From: Melioribacteraceae bacterium
GTDB lineage: Bacteria; Bacteroidota; Ignavibacteria; Ignavibacteriales; Melioribacteraceae
Reading direction: 5' to 3'
Length of the DNA stretch: 42,353 nucleotides
Assembly: GCA_021647785.1 (NCBI GenBank)
Contig: JAKIUC010000039.1
Location: 1-42,353 of the forward strand
Positions 1 to 6,685 of this stretch are shown in pieces (within the stretch, counting starts at the first letter, position 1; each line of letters begins with the position of its first letter). Below the pieces are notes generated by a model. That model searched no databases and had not been told where the DNA came from. It was given only the letters and a program-made list of their open reading frames with translations. A program made the position numbers and the translations under genes.

Positions 1-517
1 ATCCTAGATCCCAAGAATTTGCAGCACCATGTAATACAGCAATATTTCTATTCGGATTTGCAAGAGCATTTGAACGAAGCATACTTATGTATGGTGCAAC
101 TCCAGTACCAGTTGCAATTAAAACTAAGTTTGCATCTTTCGGTGCTTTATCCATTGTAAACATCCCAGTAAATTTGGTGGTCATTCCAACTTTATCACCT
201 TGTTTTAGATTAAAAAGTCTTGGAGTTAATTCGCCATTATGAACTAAAGTAATATAAAACTCAATGAACTCCATGTTTCTTGATGATGAAGCTATTGAAT
301 AAGCTCTACGAATCATTTTAGTTTGTTCAACTTCTTTCTCTTCGGGCTGCGCATTTGTGCATCTTGCAGCAGAGCCTGGTAAATACAATACTGCAAACTG
401 CCCAGCTTCAAAATTTGGTATTTCCCATCCATCCGGAGCTACTCTAATAATTATATTTAAGGGGGATAATTGCATTACTTGCGTTACTACACTATTTAGT
501 TCTAACTTCTTTGCCAT
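1..517 (-). CDS. Ferredoxin--NADP+ reductase family flavoprotein (partial, C-terminus off window)
   Basis: Translating the minus strand from the ATG at 515-517 gives 172 codons that run off the left edge, so the NADP-binding C-terminal part is missing. An AGGA Shine-Dalgarno lies a few bases upstream of the ATG. The visible part is an FAD-binding barrel followed by the start of the NAD(P) domain: RRAYSIASS is the FAD-binding RxYS motif, and GTGVAPYISM is the glycine-rich pyridine-nucleotide motif. This fits bacterial FPR-type ferredoxin/flavodoxin-NADP reductases, which move electrons between NADPH and ferredoxin or flavodoxin in the cytoplasm. The gene follows osmC and the perR/peroxiredoxin genes on the same strand, which suggests a link to oxidative stress, but a strong terminator separates it from osmC. 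A related flavin oxidoreductase cannot be excluded from the N-terminal half. Confidence 0.8.
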   Translation of the reverse strand, partial: MAKKLELNSVVTQVMQLSPLNIIIRVAPDGWEIPNFEAGQFAVLYLPGSAARCTNAQPEEKEVEQTKMIRRAYSIASSSRNMEFIEFYITLVHNGELTPRLFNLKQGDKVGMTTKFTGMFTMDKAPKDANLVLIATGTGVAPYISMLRSNALANPNRNIAVLHGAANSWDLG

Positions 518-592
518 TTCTTTTCCTAATACTTATTATTTTACTTTCAAGTTAATGATTAAATATTCAATTCAATTTATTTTTTTATTAAA

Positions 593-635
593 AAAGGATG
601 AAGATATTTGATAATTTTCAAATACTCCATCCTTT
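593..635 (-). terminator. Rho-independent terminator of osmC
   Basis: Minus-strand hairpin just downstream of the osmC stop. The outer stem is AAAGGATG/CATCCTTT and the inner stem is TATTTGA/TCAAATA around a short loop, followed by a U-rich tail. It ends the osmC transcript and separates it from the reductase gene. Confidence 0.8.
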
Positions 636-661
636 AAATAACACAATTTTTTAACTTAATA

Positions 662-1084
662 TTAAGCTACTAATTTTGCGTTTAATGTAATATCAGTTCC
701 AGCGAACAATTGTGAAATTGGACATTTTTCTTTTGCATCTTTAGCAAATTTTTGGAAATCTTCATCACTAATCCCCGGTATATTTGCTTCACAATTTAAT
801 TCAATTCCAGTTATTTTTGGTCCACCATCAACTGTGCCTAATGTAACAGTTGCTGTTGTTTCAATGCTTGTAGGTACTATTTTAGCACCACCTAAAAGTG
901 CTGATAAGAACATTGAAAAACACCCTGCATTTGCTGCCCCAACTAATTCTTCCGGATTAGTTTCACTACCATCTTCAAAACGTGATGCAAATGTAAATGG
1001 TCCTTCATAACCTGTAAAACTCATTGTACCATTTCCACTCTTTAATTCTCCATTCCATACTGCTTTTGCACTGCTTGCTCCCAT
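662..1084 (-). CDS. OsmC family peroxiredoxin
   Basis: A 140-residue protein of the OsmC/Ohr fold, which reduces organic hydroperoxides with a pair of cysteines. The first redox cysteine is C55 in NAGCFSMFL and the second is C121 in KEKCPIS. The helix context NPEELVGAANAGC is characteristic of the OsmC branch. The length matches the family. AAGGAG lies close upstream of the ATG. The gene starts 45 bases after the perR stop on the same strand, so it is probably cotranscribed with perR and ends at the terminator at 593-635. Peroxide-responsive control is inferred from this neighbourhood. Whether it belongs to OsmC proper or another subgroup is uncertain. Confidence 0.9.
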   Translation of the reverse strand: MGASSAKAVWNGELKSGNGTMSFTGYEGPFTFASRFEDGSETNPEELVGAANAGCFSMFLSALLGGAKIVPTSIETTATVTLGTVDGGPKITGIELNCEANIPGISDEDFQKFAKDAKEKCPISQLFAGTDITLNAKLVA

Positions 1085-1129
1085 TATATTATCTCCTTTT
1101 TTTAATAATTAATTTGTTTTATTTATTAC

Positions 1130-1570
1130 TTATTTCATTGAACCATTTTTGAGGCACTCATTACAAATACCCCTTAAATGAATGTTAACTTTTTCTACTT
1201 TATGATTTTCAATTTTTTTTATTCCATATAAACTACTACTTAAATCGATATCAATAACATTATTACAAACATTACATTGAAAATGAGCATGTGGTTTTTG
1301 CGATTGCTCATATAGTATTTCAGTATTATCAATTGTAATAGAATTAATAATTTTTTTCTCTACAAAGAGAGCTAATGTATTATAGACTGTAGTTTTTGAA
1401 AGAGTAGGAATTTCTGAAACTAAATCTTGATAGATTTTATCGACAGAACTGTGTTTCTCATTTACTGAAATAAATTGAAGTATTTTAATCCTCTGTATTG
1501 ACGGACTCACTCCCGCTTCCTGTAAAAGTTTTGTAATTTCAGCAACTGACATTTCTTTTAATACTGGCAC
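1130..1570 (-). CDS. perR: Fur/PerR family peroxide-responsive transcriptional regulator
   Basis: A 146-residue Fur-superfamily repressor. The N-terminal winged helix carries the recognition region LSKTTVYNTLALFVEKKII (about residues 57-75). The C-terminal part has the HAHFQC regulatory metal motif (H94, H96) and two CxxC pairs (C99/C102 and C136/C139) that form the structural zinc site typical of PerR and Fur. Its neighbours, a 2-Cys peroxiredoxin and OsmC, point to PerR rather than Fur or Zur. A PerR-type palindrome in the peroxiredoxin promoter is the probable target. The ATG lies 10 bases after the stop of a tiny winged-helix gene, so the two are cotranscribed. The PerR assignment rests on context and motifs, not on a tested metal preference. 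Confidence 0.85.
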   Translation of the reverse strand: MPVLKEMSVAEITKLLQEAGVSPSIQRIKILQFISVNEKHSSVDKIYQDLVSEIPTLSKTTVYNTLALFVEKKIINSITIDNTEILYEQSQKPHAHFQCNVCNNVIDIDLSSSLYGIKKIENHKVEKVNIHLRGICNECLKNGSMK

Positions 1571-1580
1571 ACTAACACTC

Positions 1581-1760
1581 TTATTTTGCTTCGTAAAAAC
1601 AGCGTTTCGGTGAATCTATCAATCCATCTCTTTTTAATATTTTAATTGCCTTTGCAACTACATCTTTCGACAAGCCAGATATTTCAACTATCTCACCACT
1701 CTTAAGTGGTTTTTTAGCTTTCTTCATTTTATCTAAAACTGTTTTTATATTTTGTTCCAT
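1581..1760 (-). CDS. Small winged-helix/HTH protein (59 aa)
   Basis: A short frame read directly from the minus strand, with ATG at 1758-1760 and TAA at 1581-1583. The product is a compact helix-turn-helix: a lysine-rich helix, then GEIVEISGLSKDVVAKAIKI as the likely HTH, and a wing ending SPKRCFYEAK. There is no room for a sensor or dimerisation domain. It sits between peroxiredoxin and perR, only 10 bases before perR, so a role as accessory DNA-binding or redox protein in the peroxide cluster is plausible. The single cysteine near the C-terminus (KRCFY) is worth noting. I recall similar tiny winged-helix proteins in anaerobes and thermophiles but cannot name a characterised function. Confidence 0.7.
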   Translation of the reverse strand: MEQNIKTVLDKMKKAKKPLKSGEIVEISGLSKDVVAKAIKILKRDGLIDSPKRCFYEAK

Positions 1761-1796
1761 TTTAAAATCTCTATTAAATAATTTATGTGTTAAAAC

Positions 1797-1840
1797 ATTA
1801 TAGCACAGCCAGTTTAAGTTGAAACTAACCGTGCTATAAT
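1797..1840 (-). terminator. Hairpin downstream of peroxiredoxin gene (terminator or attenuator)
   Basis: Perfect 10-base inverted repeat ATTATAGCAC/GTGCTATAAT (1797-1806 and 1831-1840) with a weaker inner AGTTT/AAACT stem. It starts 10 bases after the peroxiredoxin stop. There is no clear U-run, so it may be a weak or partial terminator that lowers expression of the downstream winged-helix and perR genes, or a processing hairpin. Confidence 0.5.
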
Positions 1841-1849
1841 TAAACTAAT

Positions 1850-2413
1850 TTATATTTTTCCTACTAAATCTAAGCCTGGGGTTAAAGTATCAGCACCCGG
1901 CTTCCAGTTTGCTGGGCATACTTCGCCATCAGCTTCAGCAACAAATTTAGCAGCCTGCAGTTTTCTTAGCAACTCATCTGCACTTCTGCCAATACTGTTG
2001 TCATGTATTTCATAAGCTTTCAAAATTCCATCAGGGTCTATTATGAAACTTCCTCTTAGAGCCATACCTTCCTTTTTAATATAGGTACCAAATTTCTTTG
2101 AAATTTTTCCATTAGGATCTGCACCCATAGGGTAAGTTATTTTTTTAATTGATTCTGATGTATCGTGCCATGCTTTGTGAGAAAATACTGTATCTGTGCT
2201 TATACTTAATATTTCACCATTGTTAGCTTTAAATTCGTCATACTTCTCAGCTAAGTCCTCTAATTCAGTAGGGCAAATAAATGTAAAATCTGCAGGATAA
2301 AATACAACTACTAACCATTTTCCCTTATAATCTCGTAAGCTAATATCCTTAATTTCTTCATTTTGAAATACTTGCAAACTTAAATCTGGTACTCTTTTTC
2401 CAATTTTTAACAT
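1850..2413 (-). CDS. Typical 2-Cys peroxiredoxin (AhpC/Prx family)
   Basis: Thiol peroxidase that reduces hydrogen peroxide and alkyl hydroperoxides. The open frame extends upstream to 2482, but the ATG at 2411-2413 is preceded by AAAAGGAG at good spacing and gives the normal family N-terminus, so the product is 187 residues. The peroxidatic cysteine is C47 in DFTFICPTE and the resolving cysteine is C166 in EVCPANWKPG, which are the two hallmarks of typical 2-Cys enzymes. R120 in ALRGSFIID matches the conserved active-site arginine region. It leads the peroxide-stress cluster. A sigma70-like promoter and an overlapping PerR-like palindrome lie upstream. No ahpF partner is visible; the nearby reductase is of another family. 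Confidence 0.93.
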   Translation of the reverse strand: MLKIGKRVPDLSLQVFQNEEIKDISLRDYKGKWLVVVFYPADFTFICPTELEDLAEKYDEFKANNGEILSISTDTVFSHKAWHDTSESIKKITYPMGADPNGKISKKFGTYIKKEGMALRGSFIIDPDGILKAYEIHDNSIGRSADELLRKLQAAKFVAEADGEVCPANWKPGADTLTPGLDLVGKI

Positions 2414-2453
2414 GATTACTCCTTTTAGTTTATAAATATGATTTTCATATATA

Positions 2454-2470
2454 TTTGTAATGATTACAAA
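2454..2470. promoter_or_regulatory. PerR-box-like operator of the peroxiredoxin gene
   Basis: Perfect palindrome TTTGTAATGATTACAAA (8-1-8). Its 15-base core differs from the B. subtilis-type PerR box TTATAATnATTATAA by one symmetric change in each arm. It covers the expected transcription start of the promoter at 2474-2502, a position suited to repression. The PerR-type regulator is encoded two genes downstream. Confidence 0.65.
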
Positions 2471-2473
2471 ACT

Positions 2474-2502
2474 AAAGTACAAACATTTTTATTGGATGTC
2501 AA
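2474..2502 (-). promoter_or_regulatory. Promoter of the peroxiredoxin gene
   Basis: On the minus strand a TTGACA -35 (2497-2502) is followed after 17 bases by TACTTT (2474-2479). The -10 region also resembles the Bacteroidetes TAnnTTTG element. It lies about 60 bases upstream of the chosen ATG and directly before the PerR-like palindrome. Confidence 0.6.
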
Positions 2503-2672
2503 GTCTTTTTATTGATATAAAATATTAATTTACAATTTTTTGTTTTGGCTATATTTAATTTTGGGGAAAAAGAAGAAATTTTGTATTTTACATAAAGTAT
2601 AAAAGCAAATAATTAATTTAAAGTAGTGATAAATGTGGATTGAGAATAAAACAACGACCGCACCAATTAATT

Positions 2673-3710
2673 ATGAAGTTACACACAAAAATAATTTATA
2701 CAGCCATAACAATGGTTCTTACAATTTTATTTGTTTGCTGCAATACAAATGTATCAGAAGAAGAGCTAAATGAATGTAATTCTTCTGGTCTGCTGGAATC
2801 ATTTACTACGCCTGATGGATATGAAGTGTTCATATATGAAGATGGGAACGCATATATTAATGACAACGGTTCTTGTACTTTTGCACTACAATATTTTAAT
2901 CCTGATTTTTTAGAAAATAATTATGTAACTAATAATTCAGGAACATTTTTAATTACTGAAAATGGAGACCTCTTCCCAACAAACAATAATTTCACAGAAG
3001 ATTTTGAGACTTACTCAATATTCACTGACCTATTTGTAAAGTCTCTTTCAGACACTCATTTGTATTGGACAGGTTTTACTTTGCAAAGCCCATCAGCTCC
3101 GGAAATATCTGATTATGTTGAGCTGAGGCAATGTATTCTAAACGGGACTTGTACTTTTATTGATAATAGAATAGAATTAGTAAAAGATCCAATAAATCTA
3201 TCAAATCAAGTTGTAAAATTTACAAGTGTTCCTCCAAGTGCCGAAATGGTTACAGCAAAATCTTCAATATCATCATCTTTGAATTTTTATACAAAAGGAT
3301 CGGAAGTTTGGTATCAAGCAGATTACCTTATTGAAAGTGGAATGCCTTTCAGTCTGGTAGATTTTGAAAATGGATATTTTGATCAAAGTCCAGGTACAAG
3401 GGTTGTTATCCGCAGCAATAAGTTAGCTATTGAAAATAAGTTTGGGGCAAAACAAAATTTTACTCACAATTCAGGAATATCTATCCCTCAAGGAGAATGG
3501 TTTACTATTAAAGTACATCTCAAGTACAGCAACGAAAATGATGGTATTATTGAATTATGGCAAGACGGCGTTTTATTAATTTCAACAACAGGAATTAATT
3601 TACCGACATCAAATTCAATTCAAAATGAGCTTGAAGTGGGTGTTACCGCTACGTCAATAGGATGTATATTACTTTTTGATAATATGAAAATTTCTGAAAC
3701 ACCATTTTAA
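2673..3710 (+). CDS. Putative lipoprotein with a concanavalin/polysaccharide-lyase-like C-terminal domain
   Basis: The frame is open from a TTG at 2640, but the ATG at 2673 begins a proper signal peptide (MKLHTKIIYTA, then a hydrophobic run ending LFVCC), so I use it; the product is 345 residues. The cysteine pair at the end of the hydrophobic run suggests lipidation, although the lipobox lacks the usual small residue at -1. The last third (from about residue 195) has the pattern of a jelly-roll domain: VWYQADYLIESG, RVVIRSN, GEWFTIKVHLKYS, GIIELWQDGVLL and LLFDNMKIS. This resembles polysaccharide lyase (PF14099-like) or LamG-like proteins. No catalytic residues can be identified, so a binding role is as likely as an enzymatic one. 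It stands alone on the plus strand. Confidence 0.6.
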   Translation: MKLHTKIIYTAITMVLTILFVCCNTNVSEEELNECNSSGLLESFTTPDGYEVFIYEDGNAYINDNGSCTFALQYFNPDFLENNYVTNNSGTFLITENGDLFPTNNNFTEDFETYSIFTDLFVKSLSDTHLYWTGFTLQSPSAPEISDYVELRQCILNGTCTFIDNRIELVKDPINLSNQVVKFTSVPPSAEMVTAKSSISSSLNFYTKGSEVWYQADYLIESGMPFSLVDFENGYFDQSPGTRVVIRSNKLAIENKFGAKQNFTHNSGISIPQGEWFTIKVHLKYSNENDGIIELWQDGVLLISTTGINLPTSNSIQNELEVGVTATSIGCILLFDNMKISETPF

Positions 3711-3783
3711 TTAAATTTCCAAACGTACTATAATAATTTCCAATAAAATATATACAACACAAATTATTTTTCATATAAGTCTG

Positions 3784-3841
3784 TGAGACTCTTACAGAGG
3801 ATGCCGTTGGTATGAGACTCTTAAAGAGGTTTTCGTTATCA
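3784..3841. repeat. Two tandem 29-base units with nested palindromes
   Basis: Units at 3784-3812 and 3813-3841 both begin TGAGACTCTTACAGAGG (the second with A for C). The first 17 bases differ at one position and the rest is partly conserved (CCGTTGGTA versus TCGTTATCA). Each unit holds a near-palindrome CTCTTACAGAG or CTCTTAAAGAG. It lies between convergent genes. It may be a dispersed repeat or a protein-binding array. Confidence 0.5.
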
Positions 3842-3893
3842 TTATTATGCATGCTTTAAAAAGCAAGATTGTTTCAATCAATTCTACAAAAAT

Positions 3894-4859
3894 TCAATCA
3901 CCATTACTAAATTTTTCATAGGCATTAATAATATCCTTCACTAACTTATGACGAACAACATCCCCCTTATTAAAGTAAGTAAAGCCAACACCATCAACAT
4001 TTTGGAGAATATCTTTAACCTGAACTAATCCGCTATCACTTCTTCTCGGTAGATCAATCTGAGTAATATCTCCGGTAATAATTGCTTTGGAGTTTGGTCC
4101 AAGTCGTGTTAAAAACATTTTCATCTGCATTGGGGTTGAGTTTTGTGCTTCATCAAGAATTACATACGCATTGTTTAATGTTCTACCACGCATAAACGCA
4201 AGGGGTACTATTTCAACAATACCTCGCTCAAGATAGTTTTTTATTTGTTCTTTAGAAAGCATATCCTGAAGAGCATCGTATAGAGGTCTCAAGTATGGGT
4301 CAATCTTATCTCGGAAATCGCCTGGTAAAAAACCTAAACTTTCACCGGCTTCAACTGCAGGGCGTGCAAGAACAATTCTTTCAACAATTCCCTTTTTTAG
4401 AGCAGCTACTGCAAAAGCAACTGCGAGATATGTTTTACCTGTACCAGCAGGTCCAATTGCAAAACAAATATCGTTTCTCGTTACACTCTCAAAGTACTCA
4501 ATTTGGTTAGGTGTTTTTGCCCTTATTACATCTTTCTTAGAATATAGAACTATACTATTATATTCATCATCTGAGATTATCTCTTTTCCAGAAACTGTTA
4601 AATCAATTATTGTTATTACATCATTAGAGTCTAATACGCCTGTTGTATTCAGTACATAAATCATCTCTTTAATAATTTTTTCAATATTATTAACTTCATC
4701 AGCAGGTCCTTTGATAGTTGCTTTGTCACCTCTAATTGTAAACGTAGAAGTGAATCTATCTTCAATTGGTTTTATATTTTTATCGTTAGGACCTAATAAT
4801 AGTTGAATATCAACATTCTCAATCTCAATGTGCTTCTCTATTTGCGTAATAACCTCCAT
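3894..4859 (-). CDS. PhoH family ATPase (PhoH-like)
   Basis: A 321-residue cytoplasmic ATPase of the PhoH family, whose members are linked to RNA metabolism and often neighbour ybeY. The N-terminal ~75 residues form a KH-like region (TIRGDKATIKGP), followed by the P-loop GPAGTGKT (136-143), Walker B VILDEAQN (233-240), and the sensor segments ITGDITQIDLPR and SGLVQV. The length matches the usual 310-330. The ATG lies almost directly after the T-run of the upstream gene's terminator and has no visible Shine-Dalgarno, so expression must come from readthrough or a promoter inside the upstream gene. No ybeY or 7TM-HD gene is adjacent here. The exact substrate is unknown. Confidence 0.93.
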   Translation of the reverse strand: MEVITQIEKHIEIENVDIQLLLGPNDKNIKPIEDRFTSTFTIRGDKATIKGPADEVNNIEKIIKEMIYVLNTTGVLDSNDVITIIDLTVSGKEIISDDEYNSIVLYSKKDVIRAKTPNQIEYFESVTRNDICFAIGPAGTGKTYLAVAFAVAALKKGIVERIVLARPAVEAGESLGFLPGDFRDKIDPYLRPLYDALQDMLSKEQIKNYLERGIVEIVPLAFMRGRTLNNAYVILDEAQNSTPMQMKMFLTRLGPNSKAIITGDITQIDLPRRSDSGLVQVKDILQNVDGVGFTYFNKGDVVRHKLVKDIINAYEKFSNGD

Positions 4860-4864
4860 AATAT

Positions 4865-4897
4865 AAAAAAAGGATGCTCAAATAAATGAACATCCTT
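4865..4897 (-). terminator. Rho-independent terminator of the LysM gene
   Basis: On the minus strand the stem AAGGATGTTCA/TGAGCATCCTT is followed by a run of seven T. It lies between the LysM gene stop and the phoH start, and ends about 5 bases before the phoH ATG. Confidence 0.8.
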
Positions 4898-4928
4898 AAA
4901 ATACATTTCTTATTTGATAAAACTCAAG

Positions 4929-5630
4929 TTAATTTTGAGATGGTGGTGCTGGTTTATAATTAGCTTTAGCTTTATCATATTTAGCTTTTTCTTCTTCATT
5001 CAAATTAGGAATTTTGAATTCTTGTTTTGGATAAATTAGATCAGGATCTTTAATTTGATCTCTGTTTGCATTATAAATAACTGGCCATGCAAAACCATTT
5101 CCATAAAATTCATCTTTCTTAGCAATTTTCCAAAGATAGTCACCTTTAATAACTGTATAAATAACTTCTTTACTAGCTTCTTCTTCTTCCCAAGCAGCTA
5201 ACATACGCTGCATTTGCCCATGAACTTGATCATTAAATTCTGGAAGTGCACTAATTTTATTTTTTTGAAGATTCTCTAATGCTAAATTAGCATCTTCTAA
5301 ACTACCTTCTCTTCTTTTTAGTTGTGCCTCTAAATCAGCAACATCTTTTCTGTAACGGGCTACCGAAGCATCTGTTCCGTCAACTAATGCATATAATTCT
5401 GTTTGACTATCATCAATTGATTCTAATGCTGCTTGTTTCGCTTTTAAGCCTTCTATAGAACTTTTTAACTCATTTACTTCTTTAGTTAACTCAACTCTTT
5501 CTTGAGTAAGTCTATTCATTTCATTTTGAAATTCTTCTTGAGTCATTTCTTTTTCTTCTTGAGCCATAATACTAACCGATAAAAGAAGTAATAAACTCAA
5601 GATACCTGCAATTAACTTATAACTTTTCAT
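4929..5630 (-). CDS. Exported coiled-coil protein with C-terminal LysM domain
   Basis: A 233-residue protein with a Sec signal peptide (SYKLIAGILSLLLLLSVSIMAQ, cleavage near MAQ-EE). A long charged heptad-rich coiled coil follows (about residues 25-125, for example LTQERVELTKEVNELKSSIE). A LysM peptidoglycan-binding domain starts at about residue 160 (VIYTVIKGDYLWKIAKK, WPVIYNANRDQI, PDLIYPKQEFKIP). The predicted role is a periplasmic peptidoglycan-attached structural protein. It starts 17 bases after a small coiled-coil lipoprotein gene, so the pair forms an operon that may link outer membrane and cell wall. It ends at the terminator at 4865-4897. The family pattern is known from Bacteroidota-like genomes, but I know of no characterised member. 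Confidence 0.8.
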   Translation of the reverse strand: MKSYKLIAGILSLLLLLSVSIMAQEEKEMTQEEFQNEMNRLTQERVELTKEVNELKSSIEGLKAKQAALESIDDSQTELYALVDGTDASVARYRKDVADLEAQLKRREGSLEDANLALENLQKNKISALPEFNDQVHGQMQRMLAAWEEEEASKEVIYTVIKGDYLWKIAKKDEFYGNGFAWPVIYNANRDQIKDPDLIYPKQEFKIPNLNEEEKAKYDKAKANYKPAPPSQN

Positions 5631-5647
5631 TTAATATCTCCTTAAGA

Positions 5648-5923
5648 TTAATGTTTCATTTTGGCTAAATTTGCTTCAGTTTCTGCTTTTTGTTTAGCAA
5701 TGTTTTCTAACTTTGCATTATGCTCAGCTATTTCTCTTTCAATTTTAGTTTTTTCACTTTTCAATGAATTCACTTCTTTTTCAAGAGTTTTTACTTCAGC
5801 TCTTAAAGCATTTAAATTTGCCATTTCTTCTTCACTAACTCCACTACAGCCAACAAAACCCACCATTCCAGCAAGCATTATTACAGCAAGAGTAGAAGTG
5901 AAAACCTTTTTTGCTTTTAGCAT
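5648..5923 (-). CDS. Small coiled-coil lipoprotein
   Basis: A 91-residue protein with a lipoprotein signal (hydrophobic LAVIMLAGMVGFVGC; lipobox FVGC at about residues 23-26) and a mature part that is a single continuous coiled coil (LRAEVKTLEKEVNSLKSEK and onward, ending LAKMKH). In size and design it recalls Lpp-like lipoproteins, but this is an analogy, not homology. CGGAGG lies a few bases upstream of the ATG. It is cotranscribed with the LysM protein downstream, and the two probably work together at the envelope. A weak Bacteroidetes-type -7 element (TATATTGC, minus strand, 5970-5977) lies upstream. Confidence 0.8.
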   Translation of the reverse strand: MLKAKKVFTSTLAVIMLAGMVGFVGCSGVSEEEMANLNALRAEVKTLEKEVNSLKSEKTKIEREIAEHNAKLENIAKQKAETEANLAKMKH

Positions 5924-5995
5924 TTGATTCCTCCGTGTTTATAATAAGATTATTGTTTCAACATAACGTGCAATATACAAAAAAAATTTAATAAA

Positions 5996-6673
5996 CTAAA
6001 TAATTCCCCTCTCTACAAAGCTAGTATATTTATTCCCTCCAATAATAATATGATCAAATACATTAATATCGAATACTTTACCGGCTTCAACAAGTTTTTT
6101 TGTAATTTGGATATCTTTAATACTTGGTTCAGGATTTCCACTGGGATGATTGTGCATCAAAATAATACTTGCTGAATTATTTTCGATTGCTATTTTATAA
6201 ACCTCGCGTGGATGAACCACACTACCTGTTAAATTTCCAACAGAAATTATATTATATCTTATAATTTTATTTGCAGAGTTTAATGAAATAACTATGAACT
6301 TTTCTTTTACTTCATCTCGCATCAATGGAATAAAAATATCAGCAACATCAGAAGGTGCTACAATAGTTTTGTTTGATAGCCATTTGCTTTGCGATTCAAC
6401 TCTGCGGCTAATTTCAAATGCAGCCAGTAATGTTGCTGCTTTATCTTTGCCAATGCTTAAATTTTTCTGTAGTGATTTAGCTGATTGAGTTGCTAACTGT
6501 GCAAGATTGATATATTTTTTAACAAGCTGCTGTGCAATTTCAACAACAGAAATACCCTTCATTCCAGTTCTAAGAAGAATTGCAATTAGCTCCGCATCTG
6601 TTAAACTTTGGGGTCCTCTCAATAAAAGTTTCTCTCTCGGTCTATCATCTAATGGAATTTCTTTAACTTTCAT
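5996..6673 (-). CDS. radC: RadC family protein (JAB/MPN domain)
   Basis: A 225-residue RadC/YicR family protein. The N-terminal helix-hairpin-helix region begins IPLDDRPREKLLLRGPQSLTDAELIAILLRTG, the standard RadC opening. The C-terminal JAB/MPN+ metalloprotease-like fold carries the zinc motif HNHPSGNPEPS-x2-D (about residues 173-186). The old name 'DNA repair protein' is not well supported by experiment, and the function remains unclear. It follows the guaA and TPR genes on the same strand, starting 12 bases after the TPR stop, so it is likely the last gene of that operon. Confidence 0.92.
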   Translation of the reverse strand: MKVKEIPLDDRPREKLLLRGPQSLTDAELIAILLRTGMKGISVVEIAQQLVKKYINLAQLATQSAKSLQKNLSIGKDKAATLLAAFEISRRVESQSKWLSNKTIVAPSDVADIFIPLMRDEVKEKFIVISLNSANKIIRYNIISVGNLTGSVVHPREVYKIAIENNSASIILMHNHPSGNPEPSIKDIQITKKLVEAGKVFDINVFDHIIIGGNKYTSFVERGII

Positions 6674-6685
6674 ATACCCTCTAAG

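Noticed and set aside
1797-1840. PerR operator at the hairpin after the peroxiredoxin gene
   Set aside because: The arms are 24 bases apart, unlike a compact PerR box, and they fit an RNA hairpin after a stop codon better.
3649-3852. Minus-strand 67-codon frame between the ConA-like lipoprotein and phoH
   Set aside because: It overlaps the tandem 29-base repeat and the end of the lipoprotein gene, has no ribosome-binding site and no recognisable sequence.
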